DNA from: Thermocrispum agreste DSM 44070 | GTDB taxonomy: Bacteria; Actinomycetota; Actinomycetes; Mycobacteriales; Pseudonocardiaceae | Length of the DNA: 64,000 nt | NCBI RefSeq assembly: GCF_000427905.1 | Contig: NZ_KE386603.1 | Coordinates: 677,332 to 741,331 of the forward strand | Direction of reading: 5' to 3' | Part shown: positions 28,440 through 37,541 of the stretch, in pieces | Layout of the letters: the number at the start of each line of letters is the position of its first letter | Position numbering within the stretch: the stretch's first letter is position 1 | Notes under the pieces: model-generated | What the model saw: only the letters and a program-made list of their open reading frames with translations | Databases searched by the model: none | Told to the model about the DNA's origin: nothing | Translations under genes and position numbers: made by a program

Positions 28440-29345
28440 TCAGTCATCCGCGTCGCGTGGCCAGGGTTTGAGGCGGATCACCGACTGCGATCTCAGCAAC
28501 TCGAGGGGATCGAGGTATTCCGGAGGCTTGTTCCGGCGAGCGCCCCAGTGAAGGCATACTCCGGGGCATCCTCGGTGGCTGGCCACCACTGTGCCGATGC
28601 GCTGACCCGCGTACACCTGATCGCCCGCGCTGACCTCCGGTCGTACGGGTTCGTACGTCGTGCGTATCGCGTCGTGGTCGATGGAGATGACGCCCCGGCC
28701 TGCCACCTGACCGGCGAAGACCACCACTCCTGCGCCGGCTGCAAGCACTGGTTGACCGATGCTCGCACCAAGATCGACCCCGCGATGACCAGCACCGTAG
28801 GGCGATTCGGGCGGGTCGAAACCGCGAACGACCGGTGGTGGGGGATGCAGCGGCCACACGAATCGTCCTTCGGCCGCAGACCGGACAGACCTGCGCGGGT
28901 CATGCGGGCTCACGACAGCCGACCTGGGCGGATCGTTGGTGCGGTCGGGATGGCCTGGTCCTGCGCCACCGTCCGGGGTCGCCGCGGTGCCCGCTGCAAG
29001 CATGGTCGTCCCCGGCGAGGCACTGGCTGCGCCAGCCGCGAACGACACCTCTCCAGCGAGGCGTTCGGCGCTGGGCCCCGCGCCCTCGCCGAGGTCGGTC
29101 GGCGATCGGGTGGTTTCGCCGACGGCAAGGGGTAGCCGAACAGCTTCGACGGATCCGGCGCCCGGCCGTGCGGTTTCGGCAAGTGCCACGGGCGGGCCGA
29201 TGGCATCGGCGAAGCTCAGCGTCGCGGGGCCGGCCAGCGCCAATGCTGTGCCGAGGAGCAAGAACGCGGGCAGCATCGGGCGGCCACACCGGCTGGTGCA
29301 TCCCGCGGCGCCACGCCGCGCGAAAGAGGCGGAAGAGTTCGTCAT
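28440..29345 (-). CDS. Secreted M23-family peptidase
   Basis: About 301 residues. An N-terminal signal peptide (LPAFLLLGTALALAGPATLSFADA) precedes a Pro/Ala/Gly/Thr-rich linker to ~165. The LytM/M23 domain has GHRGVDLGA, giving the His and Asp metal ligands, and ends GCPGVCLHWGARR. There the usual HxH reads C-x-H, so one catalytic/ligand His is Cys. Peptidoglycan endopeptidase or an inactive cell-wall binding role are both possible. ATG 29345 or ATG 29378 could be the start. It faces whiG, 21 bp apart, and diverges from rpsB. Confidence 0.82.
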   Translation of the reverse strand: MTNSSASFARRGAAGCTSRCGRPMLPAFLLLGTALALAGPATLSFADAIGPPVALAETARPGAGSVEAVRLPLAVGETTRSPTDLGEGAGPSAERLAGEVSFAAGAASASPGTTMLAAGTAATPDGGAGPGHPDRTNDPPRSAVVSPHDPRRSVRSAAEGRFVWPLHPPPPVVRGFDPPESPYGAGHRGVDLGASIGQPVLAAGAGVVVFAGQVAGRGVISIDHDAIRTTYEPVRPEVSAGDQVYAGQRIGTVVASHRGCPGVCLHWGARRNKPPEYLDPLELLRSQSVIRLKPWPRDADD

Positions 29346-29954
29346 GCAGCGAGGATCGCCTGATGCTGCTGTCGACATCAGGATGTTCTCGGCTGCCCTG
29401 TGGACAACTTCGTGCTGTGGACAACTTCCCGACCAGCCCCCCGGGGCCGTCCGGCCAGGATCCGGCGGCGCTTCCGTGCCATCCTGATCTCCTCGTCCGT
29501 CCGGGCCGGGCCGGGCCGCCCGGACGGTGATGTCCGGCTGGCCGTTCGCCGGTCGGCGGAGCCCTGGCGCGCCGGTTTCGGGGTGTGCGGTCGGCTGCGG
29601 CGCGCTCTCGCGTGTCAGCTGCAGCCGAAGCCCGGTCAGTGCTGGTCGACTGCGTTGCTGGTGCCGGTGATCACCCGGCGTGGGGAGCGCGCGGTCGTGA
29701 CGTTCGGCCAGCTCGGACGGCTTCCGGGGCGCCCGGTACACTGCAACAGGCGGCTCGCTGTGCGAGCTGACTTCGCGTGCGCGTGCACTGCCAGCACATG
29801 GCAACGGTGCTCTGCGGTCCCCGCCTCCGACGGTGGGGTCAGGGTGCCGGCACCGCACCAGGGCTGCCGTCCACCCGGGCGGCGGCGACAACCGACCCAG
29901 AGGGCCGGGCGTGCTTCGCCGGCCCCGCGAGCGAAAAGAAGGTGCATTCCGGCC
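29346..29954. other. 609-bp divergent gap before rpsB
   Basis: This is the region between the M23 gene and rpsB. It holds two DnaA boxes near the M23 end and, near rpsB, TACACT at 29737-29742, which could be the rpsB -10 (no good -35 seen). The leader would then be ~210 bases. GAAGG precedes the rpsB ATG. No supported gene or clear leader fold was found. Confidence 0.5.
29399..29424 (-). promoter_or_regulatory. Two DnaA boxes upstream of the M23 gene
   Basis: TGTGGACAA at 29399-29407 and 29416-29424 is TTGTCCACA on the minus strand, twice in the same orientation, 17 bp start to start. They lie 54-79 bp upstream of the M23 start at 29345. This is the second perfect pair in the window. Confidence 0.6.
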
Positions 29955-30770
29955 ATGGCCGTCGTCACCATGAAGCAGCTGCTGGACTCTGGTGTCCACT
30001 TCGGCCACCAGACCCGCCGTTGGAACCCGAAGATGAAGCGCTACATCTTCACGGAGCGCAACGGCATCTACATCATCGACCTCCAGCAGACGCTGTCCTA
30101 CATCGACAAGGCGTTCGAGTTCGTCAAGCAGACCGTCGCGCGTGGCGGGACGATTCTGTTCGTCGGCACCAAGAAGCAGGCGCAGGAGGCCATCGCCAAC
30201 GAGGCGCGGCGGGTCGGCATGCCGTACGTCAACCAGCGCTGGCTGGGTGGCATGCTCACCAACTTCCAGACCGTCCACAAGCGGCTGCAGCGGCTCAAGG
30301 AGCTCGAGTCCATGGAGCAGACGGGCGGCTTCCAGGGTCTGACCAAGAAGGAGATCCTGATGCTGACCCGGGAGAAGGACAAGCTGGAGCGCACGCTCGG
30401 CGGTATCCGGGACATGTCCAAGGTGCCGAGCGCGGTGTGGATCGTCGACACCAAGAAGGAGCACATCGCCGTCAGCGAGGCACGCAAGCTCAACATCCCG
30501 GTCGTGGCGATCCTGGACACCAACTGCGACCCGGACGAGGTCGACTACCCGATTCCGGGCAACGACGACGCGATCCGGTCGGCTTCGCTGCTGACCAAGG
30601 TGATCGCCGAGGCGGTTGCGGCAGGGCTGCTGGCCAGGGCGGGCGCGCGCAACGGCGCGGCCGAAGGTGACGACAAGCCCGAGGTGGCAAGCGACGAGCC
30701 GCTCGCGGAGTGGGAGCAGGAGCTGCTCACCAGCGACAAGCCCAGCGAGACCGCTGCCAGCACCAACTGA
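29955..30770 (+). CDS. rpsB: 30S ribosomal protein S2
   Basis: 271 residues. uS2 motifs include [22 protein letters not shown] at the start (split here by length), [13 protein letters not shown] and [22 protein letters not shown]. The C-terminus has an acidic extension (~35 residues) common in actinobacteria. It is followed by tsf after 30 bp; the pair is an ancient operon. Confidence 0.97.
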   Translation: MAVVTMKQLLDSGVHFGHQTRRWNPKMKRYIFTERNGIYIIDLQQTLSYIDKAFEFVKQTVARGGTILFVGTKKQAQEAIANEARRVGMPYVNQRWLGGMLTNFQTVHKRLQRLKELESMEQTGGFQGLTKKEILMLTREKDKLERTLGGIRDMSKVPSAVWIVDTKKEHIAVSEARKLNIPVVAILDTNCDPDEVDYPIPGNDDAIRSASLLTKVIAEAVAAGLLARAGARNGAAEGDDKPEVASDEPLAEWEQELLTSDKPSETAASTN

Positions 30771-30800
30771 CCGACAGCCACGAGAGGGACACACGGACAC

Positions 30801-31616
30801 ATGGCGAACTACACCGCGGCGGACGTCAAGCGCCTCCGCGAGCTGACCGGCGCCGGCATGATGAACTGCAAGAAGGCGCTGGAGGAGAGCGACGGCGACT
30901 TCGACAAGGCCGTCGAGTACCTGCGCATCAAGGGCGCCAAGGACGTCGGCAAGCGTGCCGAGCGCGCCACCGCCGAGGGCCTGGTCGCGGGCAACGGCGG
31001 CGCGCTCATCGAACTGAACTCCGAGACGGACTTCGTCGCCAAGAGCGAGGAGTTCGTCGCGCTCGCCGACAAGATCGTCGAGGTCGTCAAGGCCACCAAG
31101 GCCAACGACGTGGAGACGGTCAAGGCGGCCGAGCTGGACGGCGGCACGGTCGAGTCGGCCATCCAGGCGCTGTCGGCCAAGATCGGTGAGAAGCTCGAGC
31201 TGCGCCGGGTGGCGTTCTTCGAGGGCAAGACCGAGACGTACCTGCACCGGCGCGGTGCCGGCCTGCCGCCGGCCGTCGGTGTGCTCGTCGAGTACACCGG
31301 CGACGACGCCGAGGCCGCGCGCGGTGCTGCGATGCAGGTGGCGGCGCTGAAGGCCCGGTACCTGACCCGTGAGGACGTTCCGGCGGAGATCGTCGAGAAG
31401 GAGAAGGCGATCGCCGAGAAGACCGCCATCGAGGAGGGCAAGCCCGAGCGGGCGCTGCCCAAGATCGTCGAGGGCAAGGTCAACGCCTTCTACAAGGACA
31501 ACGTGCTGCTGGAGCAGCCGTCGGTGACCGACAACAAGAAGACCGTCAAGCAGCTGCTCGACGCCGCGGGGGTGACCGTCAACCGGTTCGTCCGGTTCGA
31601 GGTCGGCCAGCCGTGA
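30801..31616 (+). CDS. tsf: Elongation factor Ts
   Basis: 271 residues. The UBA-like start ends in [24 protein letters not shown]. The core has [13 protein letters not shown], the TDFVA motif that contacts EF-Tu. It exchanges GDP for GTP on EF-Tu. AGAGGG precedes the ATG. A hairpin follows the gene. Confidence 0.97.
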   Translation: MANYTAADVKRLRELTGAGMMNCKKALEESDGDFDKAVEYLRIKGAKDVGKRAERATAEGLVAGNGGALIELNSETDFVAKSEEFVALADKIVEVVKATKANDVETVKAAELDGGTVESAIQALSAKIGEKLELRRVAFFEGKTETYLHRRGAGLPPAVGVLVEYTGDDAEAARGAAMQVAALKARYLTREDVPAEIVEKEKAIAEKTAIEEGKPERALPKIVEGKVNAFYKDNVLLEQPSVTDNKKTVKQLLDAAGVTVNRFVRFEVGQP

Positions 31617-31647
31617 CGTCAGGGCTGCGAGGCAAGTGAGTGACGCC

Positions 31648-31681
31648 TGTGCCCCGTCCCGACTCCTCGGGGCGGGGCACA
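31648..31681 (+). terminator. Hairpin between tsf and pyrH
   Basis: TGTGCCCCG (31648-31656) and CGGGGCACA (31673-31681) form a perfect 9-bp stem around a 16-base loop. There is no U-tract. It is 31 bp after the tsf stop and may separate rpsB-tsf from pyrH-frr-cdsA. Confidence 0.6.
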
Positions 31682-31699
31682 AATGCGGTAGGAGGCGGT

Positions 31700-32458
31700 G
31701 TGGGCACTGACGGACGGGGCACGAGCGCACGAGGCTACCGCCGGGTGCTGCTCAAACTCGGCGGCGAGATGTTCGGCGGCGGCAAGGTGGGCGTGGACCC
31801 CGACGTCGTCCACACCGTCGCCAGGCAGATCGCCGAGGTGGTGCGCAGCGGCACCCAAGTGGCCGTGGTGATCGGCGGTGGGAACTTCTTCCGCGGCGCC
31901 GAGCTGCAGCAGCGCGGCATGGACCGCGACCGAGCCGACTACATGGGCATGCTGGGCACCGTGATGAACTGCCTGGCACTGCAGGACTTCCTGGAGAAGG
32001 AAGGCATCCCGACCAGGGTGCAGACCGCCATCACGATGGGCCAGGTCGCCGAGCCGTACATTCCTCGGCGCGCCGAGCGGCACCTGGAGAAGGGCCGTGT
32101 CGTGATCTTCGGTGGTGGTGCGGGCCTGCCGTACTTCTCCACCGACACCACGGCGGCGCAGCGGGCGCTGGAGATCGGCTGCGAGGTGGTGCTGATGGCC
32201 AAGGCCGTCGACGGCATCTACTCGTCCGACCCGCGCAAGGACCCCGATGCCACCATGTACACGACCATCACGCACGCGGAAGTGCTGGAGAAGGGCCTGA
32301 AGGTGGCCGACTCGACGGCCTTCTCGTTGTGCATGGACAACAACATGCCGATCATCGTGTTCAACTTGTTGGTCGAGGGGAACATCGCCCGCGCCGTGCG
32401 TGGTGAGAGGATCGGCACGCTGGTCGCTACCCCGGCCAGCCGCGAGCAGCTGGACTAA
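31700..32458 (+). CDS. pyrH: Uridylate kinase
   Basis: 252 residues. Amino-acid-kinase fold: [39 protein letters not shown] and [13 protein letters not shown]. It phosphorylates UMP to UDP and acts as a hexamer with GTP/UTP control. The GTG at 31700 is taken because GGAGG is 5 bases before it; an upstream GTG at 31640 would run through the hairpin. frr follows after 12 bp. Confidence 0.95.
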   Translation: MGTDGRGTSARGYRRVLLKLGGEMFGGGKVGVDPDVVHTVARQIAEVVRSGTQVAVVIGGGNFFRGAELQQRGMDRDRADYMGMLGTVMNCLALQDFLEKEGIPTRVQTAITMGQVAEPYIPRRAERHLEKGRVVIFGGGAGLPYFSTDTTAAQRALEIGCEVVLMAKAVDGIYSSDPRKDPDATMYTTITHAEVLEKGLKVADSTAFSLCMDNNMPIIVFNLLVEGNIARAVRGERIGTLVATPASREQLD

Positions 32459-32470
32459 TAAGGAGTCACC

Positions 32471-33028
32471 GTGATCGACGAGACCCTCCTCGAAGCAGAG
32501 GAGAAGATGGAAAAGGCCGTAGAGGTCGCCAAGGAAGACTTGACGTCGGTCCGCACGGGGCGCGCCGCGCCATCCATGTTCGCGCGCATCACGGTGGACT
32601 ACTACGGGGCGCCGACGCCGCTGAACCAGTTGGCCAGCATCACCGTTCCCGAGGCTCGGATGGCGGTGGTCAAGCCGTACGACGCTTCCCAGCTGGAAGC
32701 GATCGAGAAGGCCATCCGGGAATCCGATCTCGGTGTCAACCCCACCAATGACGGCACGATCATCCGCGTGGTGTTCCCGCAGCTCACCGAGGAGCGCAGG
32801 CGCGAGATGGTGAAGGTCGCCCGCAGCAAGGGGGAGGACGCTAAGATCGTCGTGCGTAATCTGCGGCGTAAGGCCAAGGAAGAGCTGGAGCGGCTGAAGA
32901 AGGACGGCGAGGTCGGCGAGGACGACGTCTACCAAGCCGAGAAGCAGCTGCAGACGTTGACCGACCAGTACGTCAAGCAGATCGACGACCTGGTCAAGAA
33001 CAAGGAAGCCGAGCTGCTCGAGGTCTGA
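32471..33028 (+). CDS. frr: Ribosome recycling factor
   Basis: 185 residues, the usual length. Conserved signatures are [28 protein letters not shown] and [24 protein letters not shown]. With EF-G it splits post-termination ribosomes. AAGGAG precedes GTG 32471. cdsA starts 1 bp after the stop. Confidence 0.97.
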   Translation: MIDETLLEAEEKMEKAVEVAKEDLTSVRTGRAAPSMFARITVDYYGAPTPLNQLASITVPEARMAVVKPYDASQLEAIEKAIRESDLGVNPTNDGTIIRVVFPQLTEERRREMVKVARSKGEDAKIVVRNLRRKAKEELERLKKDGEVGEDDVYQAEKQLQTLTDQYVKQIDDLVKNKEAELLEV

Positions 33029-33029
33029 G

Positions 33030-33929
33030 GTGCCTCGACAGCCGTTGGATTCCGAGCGCTCGGCTCGCGTGACTGACGTGAACGACTCCGCACAGGAGTC
33101 AGGTGGGTCGAAGCCGTCGCGTGCCGGACGGAACCTGCCGGCCGCGATCGGCGTCGGCGTGCTGCTCGGCGCGGCGATCCTGGTGTCGCTGCTGGTCGAA
33201 CGCCGTCTGTTCATCGGCATCGTGTCGCTGGCGATGCTGGTCGGCAGCTGGGAGTTCAGCCAGGCGCTGCGGTCGGCAGCAGGCGTGCGGGTGCAGATCG
33301 TGCCGGTGCTCGTCGGTGGTCAGGCCATCGTCTGGCTCGCCTGGCCGTTCGGGACGACTGGCATCGCGGTGTCCCTGGTGTTCACCGTGCTTGCGTGCTT
33401 GCTCTGGCGACTGCCGCGCGGCACGGACGGATACCTGCGTGACGCCGGTGCGTCGGTGCTGGCGGTCGCGTACTTGCCGCTGTGCGGTGCATTCGCCGTG
33501 CTCCTGCTGCTGCCGGAGGACGGCGCCTACCGCATCATCACCTTCATGCTCGGGGTGGTGGCCTCCGACGTCGGCGGCTACGCGGCCGGTGTCCTCAAGG
33601 GCAGGCACCCGATGGCGCCGTCGATCAGCCCGAAGAAGAGCTGGGAAGGATTCGCCGGCTCGCTCGTCTCCGGTGTCGGGGTCGGCATGCTGACCATGCC
33701 CCTGCTGCTGGACGGGCACGTCTGGCAGGGGGCGCTGTTCGGCGCGGCGATGGTGCTCACCGCGACGGTCGGCGACCTGGTCGAATCGGTGATGAAGCGG
33801 GACCTGGGCATCAAGGACATGGGCACGCTGCTGCCCGGCCACGGTGGGCTGATGGACCGGCTGGATTCTATGCTGCCGTCCGCCGTGGTGGCGTGGGCGC
33901 TGCTGGCGTTGTTCCTGCCCGCACAATGA
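33030..33929 (+). CDS. cdsA: Phosphatidate cytidylyltransferase
   Basis: 299 residues. About eight membrane helices end with the family signature SVMKRDLGIKDMGTLLPGHGG and MDRLDS. It makes CDP-diacylglycerol for phospholipid synthesis, including phosphatidylinositol. The first ~40 residues are polar; GTG 33069 could be the true start and would shorten them by 13. It closes the pyrH-frr-cdsA unit. Confidence 0.94.
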   Translation: MPRQPLDSERSARVTDVNDSAQESGGSKPSRAGRNLPAAIGVGVLLGAAILVSLLVERRLFIGIVSLAMLVGSWEFSQALRSAAGVRVQIVPVLVGGQAIVWLAWPFGTTGIAVSLVFTVLACLLWRLPRGTDGYLRDAGASVLAVAYLPLCGAFAVLLLLPEDGAYRIITFMLGVVASDVGGYAAGVLKGRHPMAPSISPKKSWEGFAGSLVSGVGVGMLTMPLLLDGHVWQGALFGAAMVLTATVGDLVESVMKRDLGIKDMGTLLPGHGGLMDRLDSMLPSAVVAWALLALFLPAQ

Positions 33930-33934
33930 CGAAG

Positions 33935-33969
33935 CACCCCTTGGCCGATGGGCGCGGCCAAGGGGTGCG
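33935..33969. terminator. Bidirectional terminator between cdsA and padR
   Basis: GCACCCCTTGGCC (33935-33947) and GGCCAAGGGGTGC (33957-33969) form a perfect 13-bp stem with a 9-base loop. It sits between convergent cdsA and padR stops, serving both strands. It is the clearest terminator in the window. Confidence 0.9.
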
Positions 33970-33970
33970 A

Positions 33971-34609
33971 TCACTCGTCTTCGGTGGAGACGTCGTCGTC
34001 CACCTCGGCGAGCATGTTGTACAGCTCGCTACGTAACTTGTTGATCATGGTCACGGCTTTGGACTGCTGCTCCGGCGTGCCGACCGTGGTGATCTGGAAC
34101 AGCGCGCCGCGCAGGGCGGCAACTGCTTGACGCAGCGCGACCTCGTTGGGCTCCACGTCGTCGGCGATCTGCTTCCACGGCGGCTCGCCGAGGTTCTCGG
34201 CAGCCTGCTTGCCCTCCTCGGTCAGCTCGAACAGGCGCTTGCCGCCCTCGCCGCCGACATTGGCGATCAAGCCCTCGTCGGTGAGCAGCTGCAACGTCGG
34301 GTAGACCGATCCGGGGCTCGGTTTCCAGAACCCCCCGGTGCGCTCGGCGATCTCACTGATCATTTCGTAGCCGTGCATCGGGGACTCGGCTTCCGCCAGC
34401 AGAGCCAGGATGGCCGCCCGCACGTCGCCACGCCTGCCGCGGCCGCGCGCACCGCGGCCACGACGGGGCCCCCTACCGGGGAAGGGCGGGCCCAGAGGGT
34501 CGCCAAACGGTCCGCCAGGTCCGAAAGGCCCTCCGAAAGACCTCAGCCGCCAGGCGAGCGGATGGTCTCGATGCGGTGGGCGGTGGTGGTGATGAGGATG
34601 TCCGCTCAT
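33971..34609 (-). CDS. PadR-family transcriptional regulator
   Basis: 212 residues. The winged helix (~62-140) has VRAAILALLAEAESPMHGYEM, FWKPSPGSVYPTLQLLTDEGLI and KRLFELTEEGK, typical of PadR. A helical dimerisation end follows. The first ~60 residues are unusual: His-rich (GHPHHHHRPPHRDH), then Gly/Pro/Phe, then Arg/Gly (GRGPRRGRGARGRGRRGD). No transporter or enzyme target is adjacent, so the controlled gene is probably padR itself or the divergent rlmN. GGAGCAATCC lies before the ATG. Confidence 0.88.
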   Translation of the reverse strand: MSGHPHHHHRPPHRDHPLAWRLRSFGGPFGPGGPFGDPLGPPFPGRGPRRGRGARGRGRRGDVRAAILALLAEAESPMHGYEMISEIAERTGGFWKPSPGSVYPTLQLLTDEGLIANVGGEGGKRLFELTEEGKQAAENLGEPPWKQIADDVEPNEVALRQAVAALRGALFQITTVGTPEQQSKAVTMINKLRSELYNMLAEVDDDVSTEDE

Positions 34610-34630
34610 GGGATTGCTCCTTCCTGTGTT

Positions 34631-34650
34631 CGATACTTAACGATATATCG
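34631..34650. promoter_or_regulatory. Candidate PadR operator
   Basis: CGATACTTAACGATATATCG contains the perfect 10-bp palindrome CGATATATCG and a second CGATA 10 bp upstream. It is the most AT-rich stretch nearby and lies 22 bp before the padR start, in the region shared with rlmN. Autoregulation is usual for PadR. Confidence 0.45.
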
Positions 34651-34739
34651 GAACAGATCGAGATGCAACATCGAGCTGTCGTGGGCCGCGGGCGGGGTCC
34701 GTCTGTGCTGGTCAGCGCGCCCATGGGACACTGGGGGAC

Positions 34740-35867
34740 GTGCCTTCTCCGCTGCCCCTGGTTTTCGACGCGCCCAAGCGCGGTTTGCCGCCGCGCCATC
34801 TGGCCGACTTGTCGCTGGACGAGCGCAAGGAGGCGGTGGTGTCGCTGGGGGAGAAGGCTTTCCGTGCCAAACAGCTGTCTCACCACTACTTCGCGCGGTT
34901 GAGCGTCGATCCGGCGCAGATGACCGACATCCCGGCCTCCGCACGGGAGCGCCTGACCGCCGCGCTGATGCCGCAGCTGCTCACCGAAGTTCGGTCGGTG
35001 GCGTGTGACCATGGCATGACGCGCAAGACGCTGTGGCGAGCGCACGACGGGACGCTGATCGAGAGCGTGCTGATGCGCTACCCGGACCGGGCGACCCTGT
35101 GCATCTCCAGCCAGGCCGGGTGCGGGATGGCGTGCCCGTTTTGTGCCACCGGTCAGGGCGGACTGCAGCGCAACCTGTCCACCGCGGAGATCGTCGACCA
35201 GGTTCGCTCGGCCGCGGCGGTGATGCGGGACGGGCTGCTTCCTGGGCCGGACGGCAAGCCGTCGCCCGGCAGGCTGTCCAACATCGTGTTCATGGGGATG
35301 GGGGAGCCGTTGGCCAACTACCGCCGGGTGGTGGCCGCGGTACGGCGCATCACTGAACCGGCGCCGTCGGGGCTGGGGATCTCCCAGCGGTCGGTGACGG
35401 TTTCGACCGTGGGGTTGGCGCCGGCCATCCGCAATCTGGCCGACGAGGGACTGCAGGTCCGTCTGGCGGTGTCGTTGCACACCCCCGATGACGAGCTGCG
35501 TGACACGCTCGTCCCGGTGAACAATCGGTGGCCGATCGACGAGGTGCTGCGGGCTGCGCGGTACTACATCGAGCGCACGTCGCGGCGGGTCAGCATCGAG
35601 TACGCGCTCATTCGGGGCGTGAACGACCAGCCGTGGCGGGCCGACCTGCTGGCGAAGCGCCTGCGGGAGCATCTGGGCCACCTGGTGCACGTCAACGTCA
35701 TCCCGCTCAATCCCACGCCGGGCTCGAAGTGGGACGCTTCGCCCAAGGAAGTCGAACGGGAATTCGTGCGCAGGGTCAACGCAGGTGGCGTGAACTGCAC
35801 CGTTCGTGACACGCGTGGCCAGGAGATCGCTGCGGCTTGCGGGCAGCTCGCTGCCGAGCAGAACTGA
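34740..35867 (+). CDS. rlmN: 23S rRNA/tRNA adenine C2-methyltransferase (radical SAM)
   Basis: 375 residues from GTG. The radical-SAM cluster motif is [20 protein letters not shown] is the SAM-binding region, and the catalytic Cys is in the C-terminal NCTVRDTRG. It methylates A2503 of 23S rRNA and A37 of some tRNAs. In related genomes it often precedes dxr; here ~14 kb of other genes lie between. Confidence 0.95.
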   Translation: MPSPLPLVFDAPKRGLPPRHLADLSLDERKEAVVSLGEKAFRAKQLSHHYFARLSVDPAQMTDIPASARERLTAALMPQLLTEVRSVACDHGMTRKTLWRAHDGTLIESVLMRYPDRATLCISSQAGCGMACPFCATGQGGLQRNLSTAEIVDQVRSAAAVMRDGLLPGPDGKPSPGRLSNIVFMGMGEPLANYRRVVAAVRRITEPAPSGLGISQRSVTVSTVGLAPAIRNLADEGLQVRLAVSLHTPDDELRDTLVPVNNRWPIDEVLRAARYYIERTSRRVSIEYALIRGVNDQPWRADLLAKRLREHLGHLVHVNVIPLNPTPGSKWDASPKEVEREFVRRVNAGGVNCTVRDTRGQEIAAACGQLAAEQN

Positions 35868-36174
35868 AACCGGTCAGCAGAGCGGCGCTGTGGCGTGGGT
35901 CCGGAACGCGGGCGGTCCCACACTGTTGATCGACAGCCCTGTGCTCGCTGTACCCGACGGAGCCCATTCCGTCGTACTCGAGGCTGTGGAGGCAAGTGGG
36001 GCACGGTCGACAGGAGGGCTCATGGGCCCCGTCTGTCGGCATGGGGAGTTCTTGCCGGTGCTGTGGCGGCGCGACTGGGCCGCTCGTGACGTCAGTGCTG
36101 AGGGTGCGGCCGCATCGATTCTGCTGACAGCAGAACGGCGTCTCGGCCGTCCTGGGGAGTGTCAGGATGATCGC
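35868..36174. other. 307-bp gap upstream of the XRE gene
   Basis: No gene is supported here; a weak frame in register with the XRE gene runs through but has no recognisable sequence. The notable element is the palindrome at 36119-36135, listed separately. Confidence 0.5.
36119..36135. promoter_or_regulatory. PopR/ClgR-type palindrome upstream of the XRE gene
   Basis: TTCTGCTGACAGCAGAA is a perfect 7-3-7 dyad whose last base is 40 bp before the XRE start codon. It has the same geometry and nearly the same arms as the PopR box I recall from Streptomyces lividans clpP3-clpP4 (TTCTGCC-N3-GGCAGAA). That comparison is from memory. Confidence 0.55.
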
Positions 36175-36648
36175 ATGACCGAAGCGCGCATCAACCCTCC
36201 GTTGTCGCCGGTGCCGGAACATGGCGAGTCCGCTGCGCTGTGGCGTGAGCGGCTCGGCGAGACGCTGCGCGCTGTGCGAATCGGCCGCCGGGCGCGCTTG
36301 GTCGACGTCGCAGAGCGTGCCGGTATCTCACCGCAATACCTGTCCGAGATCGAGCGGGGGCGGAAGGAGCCCTCGAGCGAAATGATCGCTGCTGTGGTCG
36401 GGGCCCTGGGGGTGGACTTGGATCAGGTGCTCGAGGCCGTGCTCGAGCGCGCCGGCCGACGGAGTCGATCGGACAGCCGGGCCGAGGCGTTGAGGCGCCC
36501 GGCAACCGGGCAGGACGGCCGGGTGGCGGTGCTGCGGCGGGCGGTGCGTGCGCGACCAGCTGGTCGCTTCGGGGGTGCGCGGCCATCGATGACGACGCCG
36601 CCGATGACGCGTACTGCCGGGCCGATGGTCATGGCCATGGCCGCGTGA
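36175..36648 (+). CDS. XRE-family regulator, PopR/ClgR-like
   Basis: 157 residues. The Cro/CI helix-turn-helix is at ~27-82: LRAVRIGRRARLVDVAERAG then ISPQYLSEIERGRKEPSSEM, very like ClgR/PopR (YLSEVERGQKEASSE). The rest is Arg/Ala/Gly-rich. The protein ends MVMAMAA. In Streptomyces PopR and ClgR, a terminal Ala-Ala marks the activator for ClpP degradation. The gene is convergent with the clpP pair and has a PopR-box-like palindrome in front. The model is an activator of clp genes destroyed by ClpP; homology by eye, role inferred. Confidence 0.75.
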   Translation: MTEARINPPLSPVPEHGESAALWRERLGETLRAVRIGRRARLVDVAERAGISPQYLSEIERGRKEPSSEMIAAVVGALGVDLDQVLEAVLERAGRRSRSDSRAEALRRPATGQDGRVAVLRRAVRARPAGRFGGARPSMTTPPMTRTAGPMVMAMAA

Positions 36649-37541
36649 GTCGAGCGGACGACGACGGCGGCGGGACCGGGCAGCCAGGTCAGGGGAAAGC
36701 CAGCGCCCGGCGCGTGCGTGGAAGTGGGCGGGCAAATGCCACCGGCGGCGGGAACGGCGCAACAAGTGGCCGCCGTGGGCAGCCGCCGTTGCCCACGGCG
36801 GCGTCGCCGTCCCGTGACCGCGGTTTCCAAGCGAGCAGCCGCCGTCGGTTGTGGCCGACGGCGCCGGCAGGGGCGGCCGTCGACGGTGGCCGACGGTGTC
36901 GGCAGAGGCCAGCGGTGTCGGAAGGTCACGCCGCCGGGATTGCTGACCGTACAGCGGACCGCGCCATCGAAGCTGGTGTCGAGGCGTAGCGAAGGCTGCC
37001 ACTGTTGGAGCGACGTGGCGTTGCAGGAGCCGGTGGTCGCCGACGGGCCGTCGCAGGACTAGGTGGTCGCCGATGAGTCCGTCATGCAGGGCTGGTGGCC
37101 GCTGATGGACCCGTTGCGTGCCCTTGTGGCTGCTGATGGACCCGTGTGCGGAGCTGGTGGCTGCTGCTGAGCCCGCCGCGCAGAGTCGGGGGCCGCAGAC
37201 AGGGCCCCTCGCAGAGCTGTCGCTGACGGACCTCTCGCAGGGCTGTCGCTGACGGACCTCTCGCAGGGCTGTCGCCGATGGGGATCCCGTTACGCGCAGC
37301 TGGTTGCCGGTGGGCCCGCCATACAGAGCCATGTGACTGTGGACGGGATCCTCGCTGAGCGGGTGGCCGCCGACAGGGCCGCCGCAGAGTCGGCGGTTGC
37401 CGAGGGTGATGCCGCGGCGCCAGTGGCCGCCGACGGGCCCCTTGCAAGGCCGTCGCCGATGGGGCGTCGCAGAGCTGGGCGCGCCGGATGCGGCGTCGCA
37501 GGAGCCGGCAGCCGAGGCCAGCCGGTGCCCTCGTGGCCATG
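36649..37541. other. 893-bp gene-free gap between XRE gene and clpP pair
   Basis: The gap lies between convergent genes. The first ~370 bp is GC-rich with loose repeats of GTGGCCGACGG. The rest is the ~30-bp array listed next. I see no coding region with recognisable protein sequence. Confidence 0.6.
37024..37527. repeat. Degenerate tandem array, ~30-bp unit, about 17 copies
   Basis: Successive units begin CAGGAGC, CAGGACT, CAGGGCT, ... CAGAGCT, CAGGGCT, with a common body GGTGGCCGCCGAYGGGCC. Unit length drifts between 25 and 33 bp, so it is not coding. Two neighbours are identical over 26 bp (units starting 37212 and 37238). It lies just beyond the 3' end of the clpP pair. Confidence 0.75.

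Noticed and set aside
28440-31730. A 1096-residue open frame on the minus strand over rpsB and tsf
   Set aside because: Only its last ~300 residues are a real protein (the M23 peptidase). The rest is the mirror of two highly conserved genes on the plus strand, an effect of high GC.
37024-37527. A CRISPR array
   Set aside because: The repeats are adjoining and degenerate with no unique spacers of constant size, and there are no cas genes.
36649-37541. Protein-coding genes in the repeat gap, for example the 405-residue minus-strand frame ending at 36328
   Set aside because: The translations are Arg/Pro/Ala-rich without domains, the repeat unit length is not a multiple of three, and the frame overlaps the XRE gene.
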